A DNA stretch of 51,760 nucleotides from Pseudomonadota bacterium. Lineage in GTDB: Bacteria > Pseudomonadota > Alphaproteobacteria > Acetobacterales > Acetobacteraceae. Position numbers and translations under genes: made by a program. Below are positions 35,234-43,948 of the stretch, one piece after another. The stretch covers positions 1-51,760 of the forward strand of contig JAJZCG010000005.1 of NCBI GenBank assembly GCA_021846225.1. The letters run 5' to 3'. Every line of letters starts with the position of its first letter. Position 1 is the first letter of the stretch. The notes beneath the pieces were generated by a model. It searched no databases. It was not told where the DNA came from and saw only the letters and a program-made list of their open reading frames with translations.

Positions 35234-36265
35234 ATGAAAAAGCAATTTTACGCCGGATTATTCGCAGCCTTGGCCTGCGCCGCATCTCCCGCCGCGCAGG
35301 CCGCGCCGCTCTACCATCTGGTGCAGAGCGTGCCGCTGGGCGGCGCCGTCAAATGGGATTATCTGCATTTTGATGCGCCGTCGGACCGGGTCTACATCTC
35401 GCACGGCACGGAGTTGACCGTGGTGGATGCGCGCACCGGCGCGATTAGCGGGCATGTCACCGGGCTGGCCGGCAGCCATGGCGTGGCGATTGATACCGCC
35501 GCCGGGCTGGGCTTTGCCGATAGCAGCCAGAACCGGACGATCAGCGTGTTCAGCCTGAAAACCCTGGCGGTGCGCGCGCGCGTTCCGGCGCTGGAAGATG
35601 CCGATGGCATGGTGTTCGACAAGCCGAGCGGCCAGGTTTTCACCGTCGGCGGCGATGCCAGCGCGGATCTGGTGCTCGACGCCGCGACACAGCGCCAGGC
35701 CGCCACCATCGCCCTGGGCGGCTCGCCGGAATCGCAGGTCAGTGACCAGGCGGGGGCAATTTTCGTGGATCTTAAAAACAAGAACGAGCTGGCGCGGATC
35801 AACACCCGGACCGGCGCCATCACCGGGCGCTGGAAGCTGCCCGGCTGCGAGGGGCCGACGGGGCTGGCGATCGACCGGGCGCGCCATGTGCTCTTCGCCA
35901 CCTGCCAGAATGCCCGCATGGCGGTGGTGAACGGCGATACCGGCGCGATGCTGGCGAATTTGCCGATCGGCAAGGGAACGGATTCCGCCGCGTTCGACCC
36001 CGTCCGCAAGCTGGCGTTCTCCAGCAACCGCGACGGCACGCTCTCGGTGATCTCGGAGGTTTCCGCCACGAAATTCACGGCGCTGGCGCCGGTTGAGACA
36101 GAACCCGGCGCGCGGACCATGGCGGTTGATCCGGCGACGGGGCGGTTGTTCCTGGTGAGCGCCACGGTGCAGTCCGCCACCCCGCCCAAGCAGCCCAACG
36201 CCGCGCCGTTTTATACTTTCGTGCCGGGCAGCGTGCGGCTGCTGATCTACGCGCCGAACGCCTGA
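35234..36265 (+). CDS. Secreted YncE-like beta-propeller protein
   Basis: A 343-residue exported protein. It has an N-terminal signal (MKKQFYAGLFAALACAASPAAQA, residues 1-23), then repeats of the YVTN/NHL-like kind: HFDAPSDRVYISH, LTVVDARTGAISG, GVAIDTAAGLGFADS, VFDKPSGQVFTVGG, AIDRARHVLFATC and AFDPVRKLAFSSN. Each is a blade of about 40 residues, seven in all. YncE homologues bind DNA or carry unknown periplasmic roles; the function here is not known. A frame starting at 34775 exists, but its first 153 codons lack family sequence and overlap the Rieske gene. Confidence 0.82.
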   Translation: MKKQFYAGLFAALACAASPAAQAAPLYHLVQSVPLGGAVKWDYLHFDAPSDRVYISHGTELTVVDARTGAISGHVTGLAGSHGVAIDTAAGLGFADSSQNRTISVFSLKTLAVRARVPALEDADGMVFDKPSGQVFTVGGDASADLVLDAATQRQAATIALGGSPESQVSDQAGAIFVDLKNKNELARINTRTGAITGRWKLPGCEGPTGLAIDRARHVLFATCQNARMAVVNGDTGAMLANLPIGKGTDSAAFDPVRKLAFSSNRDGTLSVISEVSATKFTALAPVETEPGARTMAVDPATGRLFLVSATVQSATPPKQPNAAPFYTFVPGSVRLLIYAPNA

Positions 36266-36472
36266 GCCAGCGCGATCCCCGGACGCTCCACGTGGAGCAC
36301 TGGGGGAAAATACAGAATAACATACTGTTATATTTGAGATATTTTTCGCTTGCACCCCAAATTGTGCGGGTATGTTGCGAAAAAACAACAAATCGCCGGG
36401 CCGGGGCGTATTGCCCTCCCCGCGCGGGCGCGACACTATCACCCCGGCTGATGGATTGCTGGGAAACATGCG
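36266..36472. promoter_or_regulatory. Regulatory interval before the PuuB-like gene, with two palindromes
   Basis: About 200 bp of AT-richer DNA. GCTCCACGTGGAGC (36285-36298) is a perfect 14-bp palindrome that could end the preceding transcript. ATAACA-TAC-TGTTAT (36317-36331) is a perfect 15-bp dyad 142 bp before the next start and looks like an operator. The regulator is not known; no regulator gene adjoins. Confidence 0.55.
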
Positions 36473-37732
36473 ATGAGCCTGGGGAATTATTACGAAGCGA
36501 CCAAGCGCGTTGCGTTGCGCACCGCCCCGCTGGAGGGTGATCTCAGCGCGGACGTGGCGATTATCGGCGGCGGGATCACCGGTGTTTCGGCGGCGCTGCA
36601 TCTGGCGGCGCGGGGCTATAAGGTGGCGCTGCTGGAGGCGGAGCATATCGGCTGGGGAGCCTCGGGGCGCAACGGCGGGCAGGCGCTGCCCGGGTTTGCC
36701 GCCGGGCAAGGCAAGATAAAAGCGCTGGTGGGGGCGCAGCGCGCAAAAAGGCTCTGGGATATGTCAATGGAGGGCGTTGCGCTGTTGCATGAGCAGATCG
36801 CGCGGTACGCCATCCCGTGCGATCCGGTGCGGGGGTATCTGCATGCGGCGATCAAGCCCCGGCAGGTGCGCGAGCTGGAGGAGACCCAAGAGGAGCTGGC
36901 CGGGCTCGGCGCACCGGCGGGGCGGATTCTGCGCGGGGCGGATTTGCGGGCGCGGCTGGCCAGCCCGAAATATCTGGCGGCGCTGGAGGACGAGGTTTCA
37001 GGCCATATTCACCCGTTGAACTATACGCTGGGGCTGGCGGCGGCGGCGCAGGCGGCGGGGGCGCAATTGTTCTCGCAGACGCGGGTGAGCAAAGTGGAGC
37101 CTGGCAGAACGGTGCGGGTGCATACGCCGCGCGGGGTGGTCCAGGCGGGGTTTCTGCTGACCGCGGGGGGCGCGTATCTGGGCGATTTGATGCGCCCGCT
37201 GGCAGGCTACATCATGCCGGTGGGCACATATATCATGGCCACCGAGCCGCGCGCGGATGTGCGCGAGATGATCCCCGGCAACGAGGCGGTGGCGGATCTG
37301 AACTTTGTGCTCGATTATTTCCGCCGCTCGGCCGATGAGCGGATGCTGTTCGGCGGGCGGGTCTCGTATTCAACGCTGCCGCCGCCCTCGCTCAAACATT
37401 CGATGCTGCAGCGCGCGCTGCGGGTGTTTCCGCAGCTGGCGGGGGCGCGCGTTGAGTATTTATGGGGCGGGAATGTGGATATCACCCAGAACCGGGCGCC
37501 GCATTTTGGCCGGTTGACGGATAATATCCTGTTCGCTCAAGGTTTTTCGGGGCATGGTGTGGCGCTGACGGGGCTGGCCGGCAGGCTGGTGGCCGAGGCG
37601 ATCGCCGGGCAGGCGGAGCGCTTTGATGTGTTCGCGGCGATACCGCATGCGCGCTTCCCCGGCGGGCGGGCGTTGCGGGTGCCGGCGCTGTTGCTGGCGA
37701 CCACGTATTTCCGGCTGCGCGATATGTTGTAG
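36473..37732 (+). CDS. FAD-dependent gamma-glutamylputrescine oxidase-like protein (PuuB/OrdL)
   Basis: A 419-residue DAO-family flavoenzyme. FAD binding is shown by VAIIGGGITGVSAALHLA near 24-41 and the acidic end of strand 2 (LLEAEHIGWGASGRNGG), which is the PuuB/OrdL signature. The C-terminal half holds GFSGHGVALTGLAGRLVAEAIAG. It would oxidatively deaminate a gamma-glutamylated diamine or another amine with O2. The match with the puuD/aldehyde dehydrogenase/aminotransferase genes at 15.6-19.2 kb suggests the same pathway, split on the chromosome. The dyad upstream suggests regulation. Confidence 0.85.
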   Translation: MSLGNYYEATKRVALRTAPLEGDLSADVAIIGGGITGVSAALHLAARGYKVALLEAEHIGWGASGRNGGQALPGFAAGQGKIKALVGAQRAKRLWDMSMEGVALLHEQIARYAIPCDPVRGYLHAAIKPRQVRELEETQEELAGLGAPAGRILRGADLRARLASPKYLAALEDEVSGHIHPLNYTLGLAAAAQAAGAQLFSQTRVSKVEPGRTVRVHTPRGVVQAGFLLTAGGAYLGDLMRPLAGYIMPVGTYIMATEPRADVREMIPGNEAVADLNFVLDYFRRSADERMLFGGRVSYSTLPPPSLKHSMLQRALRVFPQLAGARVEYLWGGNVDITQNRAPHFGRLTDNILFAQGFSGHGVALTGLAGRLVAEAIAGQAERFDVFAAIPHARFPGGRALRVPALLLATTYFRLRDML

Positions 37733-37756
37733 CGCGCGTTTAGGCTAAATATACAC

Positions 37757-38485
37757 ATGCTCATGAATCCGATTTTAATTACCGGCGGCGCGAAACGTTT
37801 GGGCGCCGCGATGGCCAGGGCCCTGGCCGGGGCTGGTTATCCCGTCATCATACACGCCAACGGGTCCGGGCCGGAGGCGCAGGCGCTGGCGGGGGAGCTG
37901 GGGGCGCGGGTGGTGCTGGGCGATCTGTCCGACCCGGAGGTGCCAGCGCGGCTGGTCGCCGAGGCGGGGCCGCTTGGCGGGTTGATCAACAACGCCTCGC
38001 GCTTTGTGTTCGATACGGTGGGCAGCACCTCGGCCGCGCAGGTGGCGGCGCATATGGGGCCGAACCTGATTGCGCCGGTGCTGTTGGCGCAGGCGTTCGC
38101 GGCGCAGCGCCCGCAGGGCGGCGTGATCATCAACATGCTCGACCAGAAGCTGACCAACCTGAACCCGGATTTTTTCTCCTACACGCTGAGCAAGGCGGCG
38201 CTGGCGGCGGCGACGGAGATGATGGCGCTGAGCCTGGCGCCCGAGATCCGGGTTTGCGGGATTTCCCCCGGGTTGACGCTGCCGGGGCCCAAGCAGTCGG
38301 CCGAGAAGTTTGAACGGGCATGGCGGGAGAACCCGCTGCGCCGGGGGGCCACGCCCGAGGATATTGCCCGCGCGGCGCTGTTTATATTGCAGACGCCCTC
38401 GCTGACCGGAACGGTGCTGACGGTGGACGGGGGGGAGCATCTAACGCACCGGCCGCGCGATATTGCCTTTCTGGCTCTTGAGTAG
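37757..38485 (+). CDS. SDR, FolM/pteridine reductase-like
   Basis: A 242-residue SDR. The N-terminus ILITGGAKRLGAAMARALA and the active-site block MLDQKLTNLNPDFFSYTLSKAAL resemble FolM (dihydromonapterin reductase) and pteridine reductases: the Arg-Leu after Lys replaces the usual Ser-Gly-Ile turn, as in NADPH-dependent pteridine enzymes. Tyr and Lys of YTLSK are present. The start is ATG 37757 or 37763. It is 24 bp downstream of the oxidase gene. A role in folate or pterin reduction is an inference; a substrate test is needed to tell it from other SDRs. Confidence 0.75.
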   Translation: MLMNPILITGGAKRLGAAMARALAGAGYPVIIHANGSGPEAQALAGELGARVVLGDLSDPEVPARLVAEAGPLGGLINNASRFVFDTVGSTSAAQVAAHMGPNLIAPVLLAQAFAAQRPQGGVIINMLDQKLTNLNPDFFSYTLSKAALAAATEMMALSLAPEIRVCGISPGLTLPGPKQSAEKFERAWRENPLRRGATPEDIARAALFILQTPSLTGTVLTVDGGEHLTHRPRDIAFLALE

Positions 38486-38532
38486 GCATTGGTATATATA
38501 CAAAACTAATTGTCTTATCCGAGGAGGCTTCG

Positions 38533-39402
38533 ATGTCGGTTCGCAAATTTCTGCTTCCGGTCAGCAGTTCGGCCTCGGCGGCGGCGGCGCTGCATGCGGG
38601 GCTGATGCTGGCCAGGATGTGGAACGCGCATTTGCAGGTGCTGCATATCCGCGCGGATTCACGAGAGATCGTGCCGATTGCGGGTGAGGGGCTCTCGGGG
38701 GCGATGATCGAGGAGATGATGAGCGCCACCGAGCGCGAGAGCGGCACGCGCGAGTTGAGCCTGCATGAGCTGTTCCATGCCGCGACCGCGGAGCAGATGG
38801 TGAGCGTGGGCGAAGCGCTGCCGGGCCGCAACGAGCCCAGCGCCAGTTTTACGACGATGACCGGGCGGGAGGACCAGTTGGTGGCGCACCAGGCGCGGCT
38901 CTCCGACCTGACGATTGTGCCGCACCCGGCAGCCGGGGCGGATGTGGCGGCGGCGGATGCGCTGCATGCGGTGATTTTCGATTCCGGCCGCCCGGTGCTG
39001 CTGGCGCCGGTGGAACAGCCGGAGAGCATTGGCAAGCGGATTGCCATCGCCTGGAACGGGACGGCGTTCGCGGCCTCGGCGCTGGCCTCGGCGATGCCCT
39101 TCGTGCGGCAGGCGGCGGCGGTGTGCATTCTGCACTCGCCGGAGTATTTCCGCCCGGGGCCAAGTGCCGCCGAGGTGGCGGAATACATTTCGCACCACGG
39201 GGTGAGCGCGGAGCTGCGGGAGTTTTATCCGCGCAACCGGGTGGTTGGGGCCGGGTTGCTGGCGGCGGCGGCTGAGTTTGGCGCGGATATGATGGCCATG
39301 GGCGCGTATTCGACCACCTCGCGCTTGCGCCAGCTGATTCTGGGCGGGGTGACCCGGCATGTGCTGGAACACGCGACGCTGCCGGTGCTGATGAACCGTT
39401 AA
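38533..39402 (+). CDS. Universal stress protein with two UspA-like halves
   Basis: A 289-residue protein with two UspA folds. The N-terminal half starts MSVRKFLLPVSSSASAAAALHAG and has lost the ATP-loop motif. The C-terminal half keeps MGAYSTTSRLRQLILGGVTRHVLEHATLPVLM, matching the G-x-x-S...GGVT-R-H-x-L-E nucleotide-binding pattern. Stress-linked cytoplasmic role, possibly ATP-binding in the second half. GAGGAGG precedes the ATG. No operon partner is evident. Confidence 0.85.
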   Translation: MSVRKFLLPVSSSASAAAALHAGLMLARMWNAHLQVLHIRADSREIVPIAGEGLSGAMIEEMMSATERESGTRELSLHELFHAATAEQMVSVGEALPGRNEPSASFTTMTGREDQLVAHQARLSDLTIVPHPAAGADVAAADALHAVIFDSGRPVLLAPVEQPESIGKRIAIAWNGTAFAASALASAMPFVRQAAAVCILHSPEYFRPGPSAAEVAEYISHHGVSAELREFYPRNRVVGAGLLAAAAEFGADMMAMGAYSTTSRLRQLILGGVTRHVLEHATLPVLMNR

Positions 39403-39603
39403 GGCTGGAATGGGCGGGATGTGAGCGGAGGCCGGGTGAAGAATTGTAACCGCGGCGGGGGTGCTCAGGCTGATTTTGCTTGTCTGTGTCTTTTGGGTGA
39501 CGATTGTTTCACCTCATGCGGCCTTACCGCCGCGCTAAAAACGTGCATTATTGATCGTTACGAATCGTTTGTCACGACGACGCCACAGGAGAGATAATTG
39601 TTC

Positions 39604-41154
39604 ATGCGTATGAAAATGAAACGCGGCACGGCCCTGACGCTGGTGCTGCTTGGCGCGACCGCTCTGAATGGCCTGAGCAATGGCTATGCGATGGCGGCGC
39701 AACCCTCGCCCCTGGATGAGACCGCGGCGGTGCAGGCGAATTTTACGCCGGTGGGGGATTTCACCAATCTCGTGAAGCGGGTGACCCCGGCGGTGGTCTC
39801 CATCGACGTGCACCTGAAGCTGAACCCGGCGGACAGCCAGGATTCCAGCGGTGACCAGTCGCAAGGCGGCATGCCGCAGATTCCAGGTTTTCCGCCGGGC
39901 TTCCCCTTTGGCGGGATGCCGGGCTTCCAGGCGCAGCCGCAGGTGGTTGAGGCCAAGGGCTCGGGGTTCATCATTGCCTCCTCAGGGATTGTGGTGACCA
40001 ACAACCACGTGGTGAAAGACGCCAAGACGGTTAGCGTCGAGCTTTCGGATGGCCGGAAATATCCGGCGAAGATTCTGGGCACCGACCCGAAGACCGACCT
40101 TGCGGTGCTGAAGATCGATGCCGGGCACCCGCTGCCGTATGTCGAGCTTGGTGATTCGGCCGGGGTGGAGCCGGGCGAATGGGTGGTGGCGATGGGCAAC
40201 CCGTTCGGGCTGGGCGGCACGGTGACGGCGGGGATTGTCTCGGCGCTGGGGCGCGACATCGGCGACGGGCCGTATGACAAGTTTATCCAGATCGACGCGC
40301 CGATCAATGAAGGCAATTCCGGCGGGCCGCTGTTCAACCAGCATGGCCAGGTGATCGGGATCAATACCGCGATATTGACGCCGACGGGCGGGTCCGTGGG
40401 CATCGGCTTTGCCATTCCCTCCGATATGATCAAGCGCGTGACCGGGCAGTTGATTGCCAACGGCAAGGTGGTGCGCGGGTATCTGGGCGTGGCGGCGCAG
40501 GAGATTTCGCCGCAGGTGGCGCAGGCGATGGGGTTGGGAACGGGGGACCCGGCCCATGACGGTGCGCTGGTGGCCGCGGTTTCAGCCGGGAGTCCGGCGG
40601 CGAAGGCCGGGTTGCAGCCGGGGGATGTGATTACCAAGGTGGATGGCGCTGTGGTGGCCAATCCGAACGATCTGGCCGACGATATCGCCAATGTGGTGCC
40701 TGGGCACAATACCGCGATCAGCTTTATCCGCGACGGGAAGGCGCATGAGATCTCGGTGCCGGTGGAGGTGATGCCTGCGAACCCGGATGCCGGTTTCCAG
40801 CAGGGCGGGAGCGGCCAGACAGGCCAGGCGGCCACGCAGGGCGACCTGGGGCTGACGTTGGCGCCGCTGACGCCGGACCTGCGCAGCCAGCTGAACCTGC
40901 CCGGGAATGCGGCGGGCGCGGTGGTGATGGCGGTTAAGCCGAACTCGCTGGCCGACCAGGCCGGGTTGCAGCAGGGTGACTTGCTGGTTGGCGTGGGGCC
41001 GCAGAACGTGACCTCTCCCAGCGACGTGGCGGCTGATGTCGAGGCGGCCCGCAAGAGCGGGGCGAAGGCGGTGGCGCTGCGGATCATCCGGCAGGGGCAG
41101 GCGCTGTTTGTGGGCATTGCGCTGAACAAGAGCAGCGGCGCCAGCCAGAACTGA
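39604..41154 (+). CDS. DegP/HtrA-type periplasmic serine protease
   Basis: A Do-family protease and chaperone for envelope proteins, of about 516 residues. It has a signal peptide over the first 31 residues. The catalytic triad is His135 (TNNHVV), Asp165 (KTDLAVLK) and Ser239 (NEGNSGGPLFN). A Pro/Gly/Met-rich loop near 90-115 is the long LA loop expected of DegP. Two PDZ domains follow (about 290-390 and 420-510). A TTG at 39598 two codons earlier sits closer to the GGAGAG ribosome site and may be the real start. The stop lies 84 bp before the tRNA gene. Confidence 0.92.
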   Translation: MRMKMKRGTALTLVLLGATALNGLSNGYAMAAQPSPLDETAAVQANFTPVGDFTNLVKRVTPAVVSIDVHLKLNPADSQDSSGDQSQGGMPQIPGFPPGFPFGGMPGFQAQPQVVEAKGSGFIIASSGIVVTNNHVVKDAKTVSVELSDGRKYPAKILGTDPKTDLAVLKIDAGHPLPYVELGDSAGVEPGEWVVAMGNPFGLGGTVTAGIVSALGRDIGDGPYDKFIQIDAPINEGNSGGPLFNQHGQVIGINTAILTPTGGSVGIGFAIPSDMIKRVTGQLIANGKVVRGYLGVAAQEISPQVAQAMGLGTGDPAHDGALVAAVSAGSPAAKAGLQPGDVITKVDGAVVANPNDLADDIANVVPGHNTAISFIRDGKAHEISVPVEVMPANPDAGFQQGGSGQTGQAATQGDLGLTLAPLTPDLRSQLNLPGNAAGAVVMAVKPNSLADQAGLQQGDLLVGVGPQNVTSPSDVAADVEAARKSGAKAVALRIIRQGQALFVGIALNKSSGASQN

Positions 41155-41238
41155 GGGCGCGGCGCCGCCAAATAGCGGCTGGCAGACTATGGGTGGTTGC
41201 GGCCTCGCCGCAGCTTCGATATAGCCTGCCAGCAGGTG

Positions 41239-41352
<114 letters not shown>

Positions 41353-41371
41353 ACGATAAAGAAACGGCAAA

Positions 41372-41392
41372 ATATGCTTCAAATATGCTTCA
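41372..41392. repeat. Integrase arm-type sites, left
   Basis: Two copies of ATATGCTTCA (41372-41381 and 41383-41392) on an 11-bp period, one helical turn, 20 bp inside the left att repeat. Matching copies sit inside the right end at 49713-49743. This is the layout of arm-binding sites for P4-type integrases. Confidence 0.75.
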
Positions 41393-41582
41393 AAAACAGG
41401 TCGTCAACACGGGATAGACCGGGACAAGCCCCCTGGTTCACGCTCCCGTGACCGGCCAGCCCTTCACCGGCTGCACCTCCACAACATGATTGCCGGTTGC
41501 AACCATCGCGGGAAACTTGCCGCAGATCATGCCGGTCTCAAGGGGGTGTTTCCCAAACCTCAGCCGGATCGGGTGCAAAAAC

Positions 41583-41706
41583 GGTGTTCCATGTGTTCCA
41601 TGTGTTCCATTTGAAAGATTGCAGATATTTACTGTATCTTTGCGGAACACCTGCGGCGGGGTAGTGGAACACCTAGGTGTTCCATGTGTTCCAGGGAGGG
41701 TGTTCT
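41583..41706. repeat. GGAACAC repeat cluster, left
   Basis: It has three copies of GTGTTCCAT at 9-bp spacing (41583-41610) and GGAACACCT at 41643-41651. There is also a perfect 18-bp palindrome GGAACACCTAGGTGTTCC (41666-41683) that runs straight into another ATGTGTTCC (41684-41692) and a GGTGTTCT (41699-41706). The phasing and both orientations resemble iterons or operator arrays. The same motif recurs at 48373-48483. Confidence 0.85.
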
Positions 41707-41869
41707 GTCGCCGATTATTCTCATGAAGCGATGCAAATGGCGATGAAATCTCGTTACTTAGACAAGCCATGCGATTAGCGCGCATGTCGTCAAGATCAAT
41801 GCGTTTTCGGCAATGGTCGCGGATGGTTACCCCCGGTTGAAAAACTTTTCACCGCGCCGCCTAGACAAC

Positions 41870-41895
41870 AAAAAGCCCGGCACAATGGCCGGGCT
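41870..41895 (-). terminator. Intrinsic terminator of the leftward element operon
   Basis: Read on the minus strand: AGCCCGGC, loop CATTGT, GCCGGGCT, then TTTTTGTTG. This is a perfect 8-bp GC stem plus T-run 24 bp after the last gene's stop (41919). It marks the end of the operon that begins near 48293. Confidence 0.88.
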
Positions 41896-41918
41896 GGTTG
41901 CGGATATGGTGCCGTTAT

Positions 41919-42116
41919 TCAGTCAGGGGGCAGTTCATCGCGCCCATTATCGGGCAAACTCACCCGGACATTGCCAACGGTTATTTCGCTCCACAACGTC
42001 TCTTTCAGGCTGCCATCAGGCATCTTGTCCACAATCACGCGGCGGATGACAAGCGGCGCGCTGGCGGCGGCAACGGCGGTTTCCAGGGCGGCTAGGCGGC
42101 GCTCAATCGGCTTCAT
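41919..42116 (-). CDS. Small element protein, last gene of the operon
   Basis: A 65-residue protein. An N-terminal helix (MKPIERRLAALETAVAAA) is followed by a strand-rich part (LVIRRVIVDKMPDG). It overlaps the stop of the DUF5681 gene (ATGA), so it is translated with it. No family recognised. The pairing suggests a small partner of the DUF5681 protein. Confidence 0.65.
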   Translation of the reverse strand: MKPIERRLAALETAVAAASAPLVIRRVIVDKMPDGSLKETLWSEITVGNVRVSLPDNGRDELPPD

Positions 42117-42544
42117 TTTTTGGCTTCCAATGCTGCGATTCTGGTTTCGAGTTCGGCGGTCTCGATGGTGCGGCGCGTGGTCTCGATCAGCCCGGCCAGC
42201 CCCTGCGCTTCGTCTAGGGTGATGACGCCATCGGCTGCGGCGGCGGTTATCGCGCCCAGGGCTTCAACTGCGCTGGCGGCATCCGTGACGATGGGCAGTT
42301 GCACGACCACGGGGCGGCTCTTCACCTCGGGCCAGATACGCCGCAACACCAGCTCAGCGCTTCGTGCATCGCCGGATTTAGCCGAATTGATGACCGCGAG
42401 AAGAATTTCCTCAGAAGCGTTCCGGCCCAGCAGGTCCAGGGCTTCAACCGCCTTGTGGCGCACGCCTTTAGGTCGCCCAGCAGGGTTGCCACTCTGGCCG
42501 GGCTTAAATCGCCCCGCCTGCTTGGGGCCAGAATTATCAGTCAT
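42113..42544 (-). CDS. DUF5681 protein, possible small-terminase-like
   Basis: A 143-residue protein. Residues 12-27 match the DUF5681 box (RFKPGQSGNPAGRPKG), found at the N-terminus of many phage and prophage proteins that often lie beside terminase genes. A helical middle (about 30-65) and a long C-terminal helix (ITLDEAQGLAGLIETTRRTIETAELETRIAALEAKK, about 105-143) follow. In a satellite, a TerS-like protein would redirect helper packaging; that role here is an inference from family association and position at the distal end of the operon. The ribosome site is weak. Confidence 0.72.
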   Translation of the reverse strand: MTDNSGPKQAGRFKPGQSGNPAGRPKGVRHKAVEALDLLGRNASEEILLAVINSAKSGDARSAELVLRRIWPEVKSRPVVVQLPIVTDAASAVEALGAITAAAADGVITLDEAQGLAGLIETTRRTIETAELETRIAALEAKK

Positions 42545-42628
42545 GCGCGGCCCCCGTATTGCCGCCGCCAGGGCGAAAGGTTCCCCAGCGGCGGCGGGAT
42601 CGCGGCCAGGGGGTCTGGCCTGCCCGAT

Positions 42629-43255
42629 TTAGATTTTGGGAAGCGGTGCATCGGCGTTGTTTTCGAGGTCCGCAATCAGCTTTTTCCACGGCGCAAGGTC
42701 CGGTGTCGGCAATGGGGTAATGCGGTATTGCACCCCTTGGGCCACGGCCAACCGATGTCGATGGGACTCAGGCGCGAAGCGGGAAAACAGATTCAATTCC
42801 GCCCGGTTTTGAATCTGCATCCACTCAATCTCATCGGTGCGCTCAATCAGTCGCACAACATGCGGGGTCAACACCTCGGCCATGCCTTCGTCAATCGCCA
42901 TTTTATAAACAAGCGATTGTTCAACGTCCGCCAATTCCTCGCGGATTTTTTCGAGAGCGCGCTCGGCAATAAGTTTTGCATCCTCGGCCTCTAGGATTGC
43001 GGCACGCTGGCGGGTGATGCTCGGCATGACTGCCACATGGTCGCCACCGGCCACCATTGCGTCAACTGCGGCTTTTGCCCGGCCCTCGCGCGCTTCGCCT
43101 ATCTCGCGCTGCGCTTGGGTGATTTTAATGCCAGCCTCACGGATTGCACTGGTGGCGCGTATCTGTGCTGCTTCGAGTTGATCGCGGCGGGTAATTTTTG
43201 CCTGCCGTGCGGCGATGGCTTGGCGGAGTTTTTCGCGTGCGGGGTCTTTTGCCAT
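42629..43255 (-). CDS. Element protein with long coiled coil
   Basis: A 208-residue protein. Residues 1-110 are almost entirely charged helix (REKLRQAIAARQAKITRRDQ, then AEDAKLIAERALEKIREELADVEQSL), suggesting a coiled-coil oligomer. The C-terminal 80 residues are mixed. No enzymatic motif seen. It belongs to the element operon and may be a structural, scaffolding or DNA-associated factor. Confidence 0.68.
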   Translation of the reverse strand: MAKDPAREKLRQAIAARQAKITRRDQLEAAQIRATSAIREAGIKITQAQREIGEAREGRAKAAVDAMVAGGDHVAVMPSITRQRAAILEAEDAKLIAERALEKIREELADVEQSLVYKMAIDEGMAEVLTPHVVRLIERTDEIEWMQIQNRAELNLFSRFAPESHRHRLAVAQGVQYRITPLPTPDLAPWKKLIADLENNADAPLPKI

Positions 43256-43276
43256 CGGTTAAGCCTTTCTGATTCT

Positions 43277-43579
43277 TTATATTGCCGGGCATTGTGCGGC
43301 CAGGCTTTTCCGGGCGGCGGAATCTTGCGCGAATGACGGTTTCGCTAATTTCCCCTCGGGCGTAATCAATCGCAGCATGCTGCGGTAATGGCTCGGCGGA
43401 ATATCGGTCAGGTCAACGCCGCACGATTCCAGCGCCTCTTTATAAAGGCTCTCGGCATCCCCGCCAAAAGTCTCGCCCAGAAACGGCAACACTTCACGCC
43501 GCGCTGTTTCAGCTTCCAGCGCCTTCGCCATTGCGGCCTTGGTTAACGTCTCGGTCAGTTCGTCCAAACCGTAGCGCAT
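43277..43579 (-). CDS. Small element protein
   Basis: A 100-residue mostly helical acidic protein (MRYGLDELTETLTKAAMAKA; later LPFLGETFGGDAESLY). No family recognised. It sits 3 bp downstream of the next upstream gene, 43583-43948, so it is part of the same transcript. Confidence 0.6.
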   Translation of the reverse strand: MRYGLDELTETLTKAAMAKALEAETARREVLPFLGETFGGDAESLYKEALESCGVDLTDIPPSHYRSMLRLITPEGKLAKPSFAQDSAARKSLAAQCPAI

Positions 43580-43582
43580 GGC

Positions 43583-43948
43583 TCAGCCCTTCCGAATACG
43601 GGCGGTTGATGGTGCCACTGCGGCCAGCGCAGCAGCACCGGCGGCGGTCGCAGCAGATGACGGGGTGCCAGCCCGGCGAATTGCCCGGAAAAGCCCGCCG
43701 TAGCCATCGCGGGGAACGCCGCGTAGGTCTGCCCCCAGCGCGCCCAAACCGATGCCGTAAATATCCTCGGCGCTCTTTGCGGAATCCAGAGCCATCGGTG
43801 CGACAACGCGCGAGACTTCGTTCAGGGCCACCCGGCGGGCTTCCATCGCGCGGGTTGCGTTTTTGGCGGCGCGGTCAACGGCGATGCCTAACGCGGCGGC
43901 ATCAAAAGCGTGTTTGTCGTCATATCCAAGGCGCGGTGGCTTGCTCAT
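43583..43948 (-). CDS. Small element protein with Ala-rich C-terminus
   Basis: A 121-residue protein. The N-terminal helical region (AFDAAALGIAVDRAAKNATRAM, about 14-35) precedes LFRAIRRAG and an Ala-rich tail. No family recognised. Its ATG overlaps the stop of the ribbon-helix-helix gene (ATGA at 43945-43948), so the two are co-translated. Confidence 0.62.
   Translation of the reverse strand: MSKPPRLGYDDKHAFDAAALGIAVDRAAKNATRAMEARRVALNEVSRVVAPMALDSAKSAEDIYGIGLGALGADLRGVPRDGYGGLFRAIRRAGTPSSAATAAGAAALAAVAPSTARIRKG

Noticed and set aside
41438-41785. A 115-codon leftward open frame near the left end of the element
   Set aside because: It runs through the GGAACAC repeats, which make its GTH repeats, lies beyond the operon terminator, lacks a ribosome site and shows no family features.
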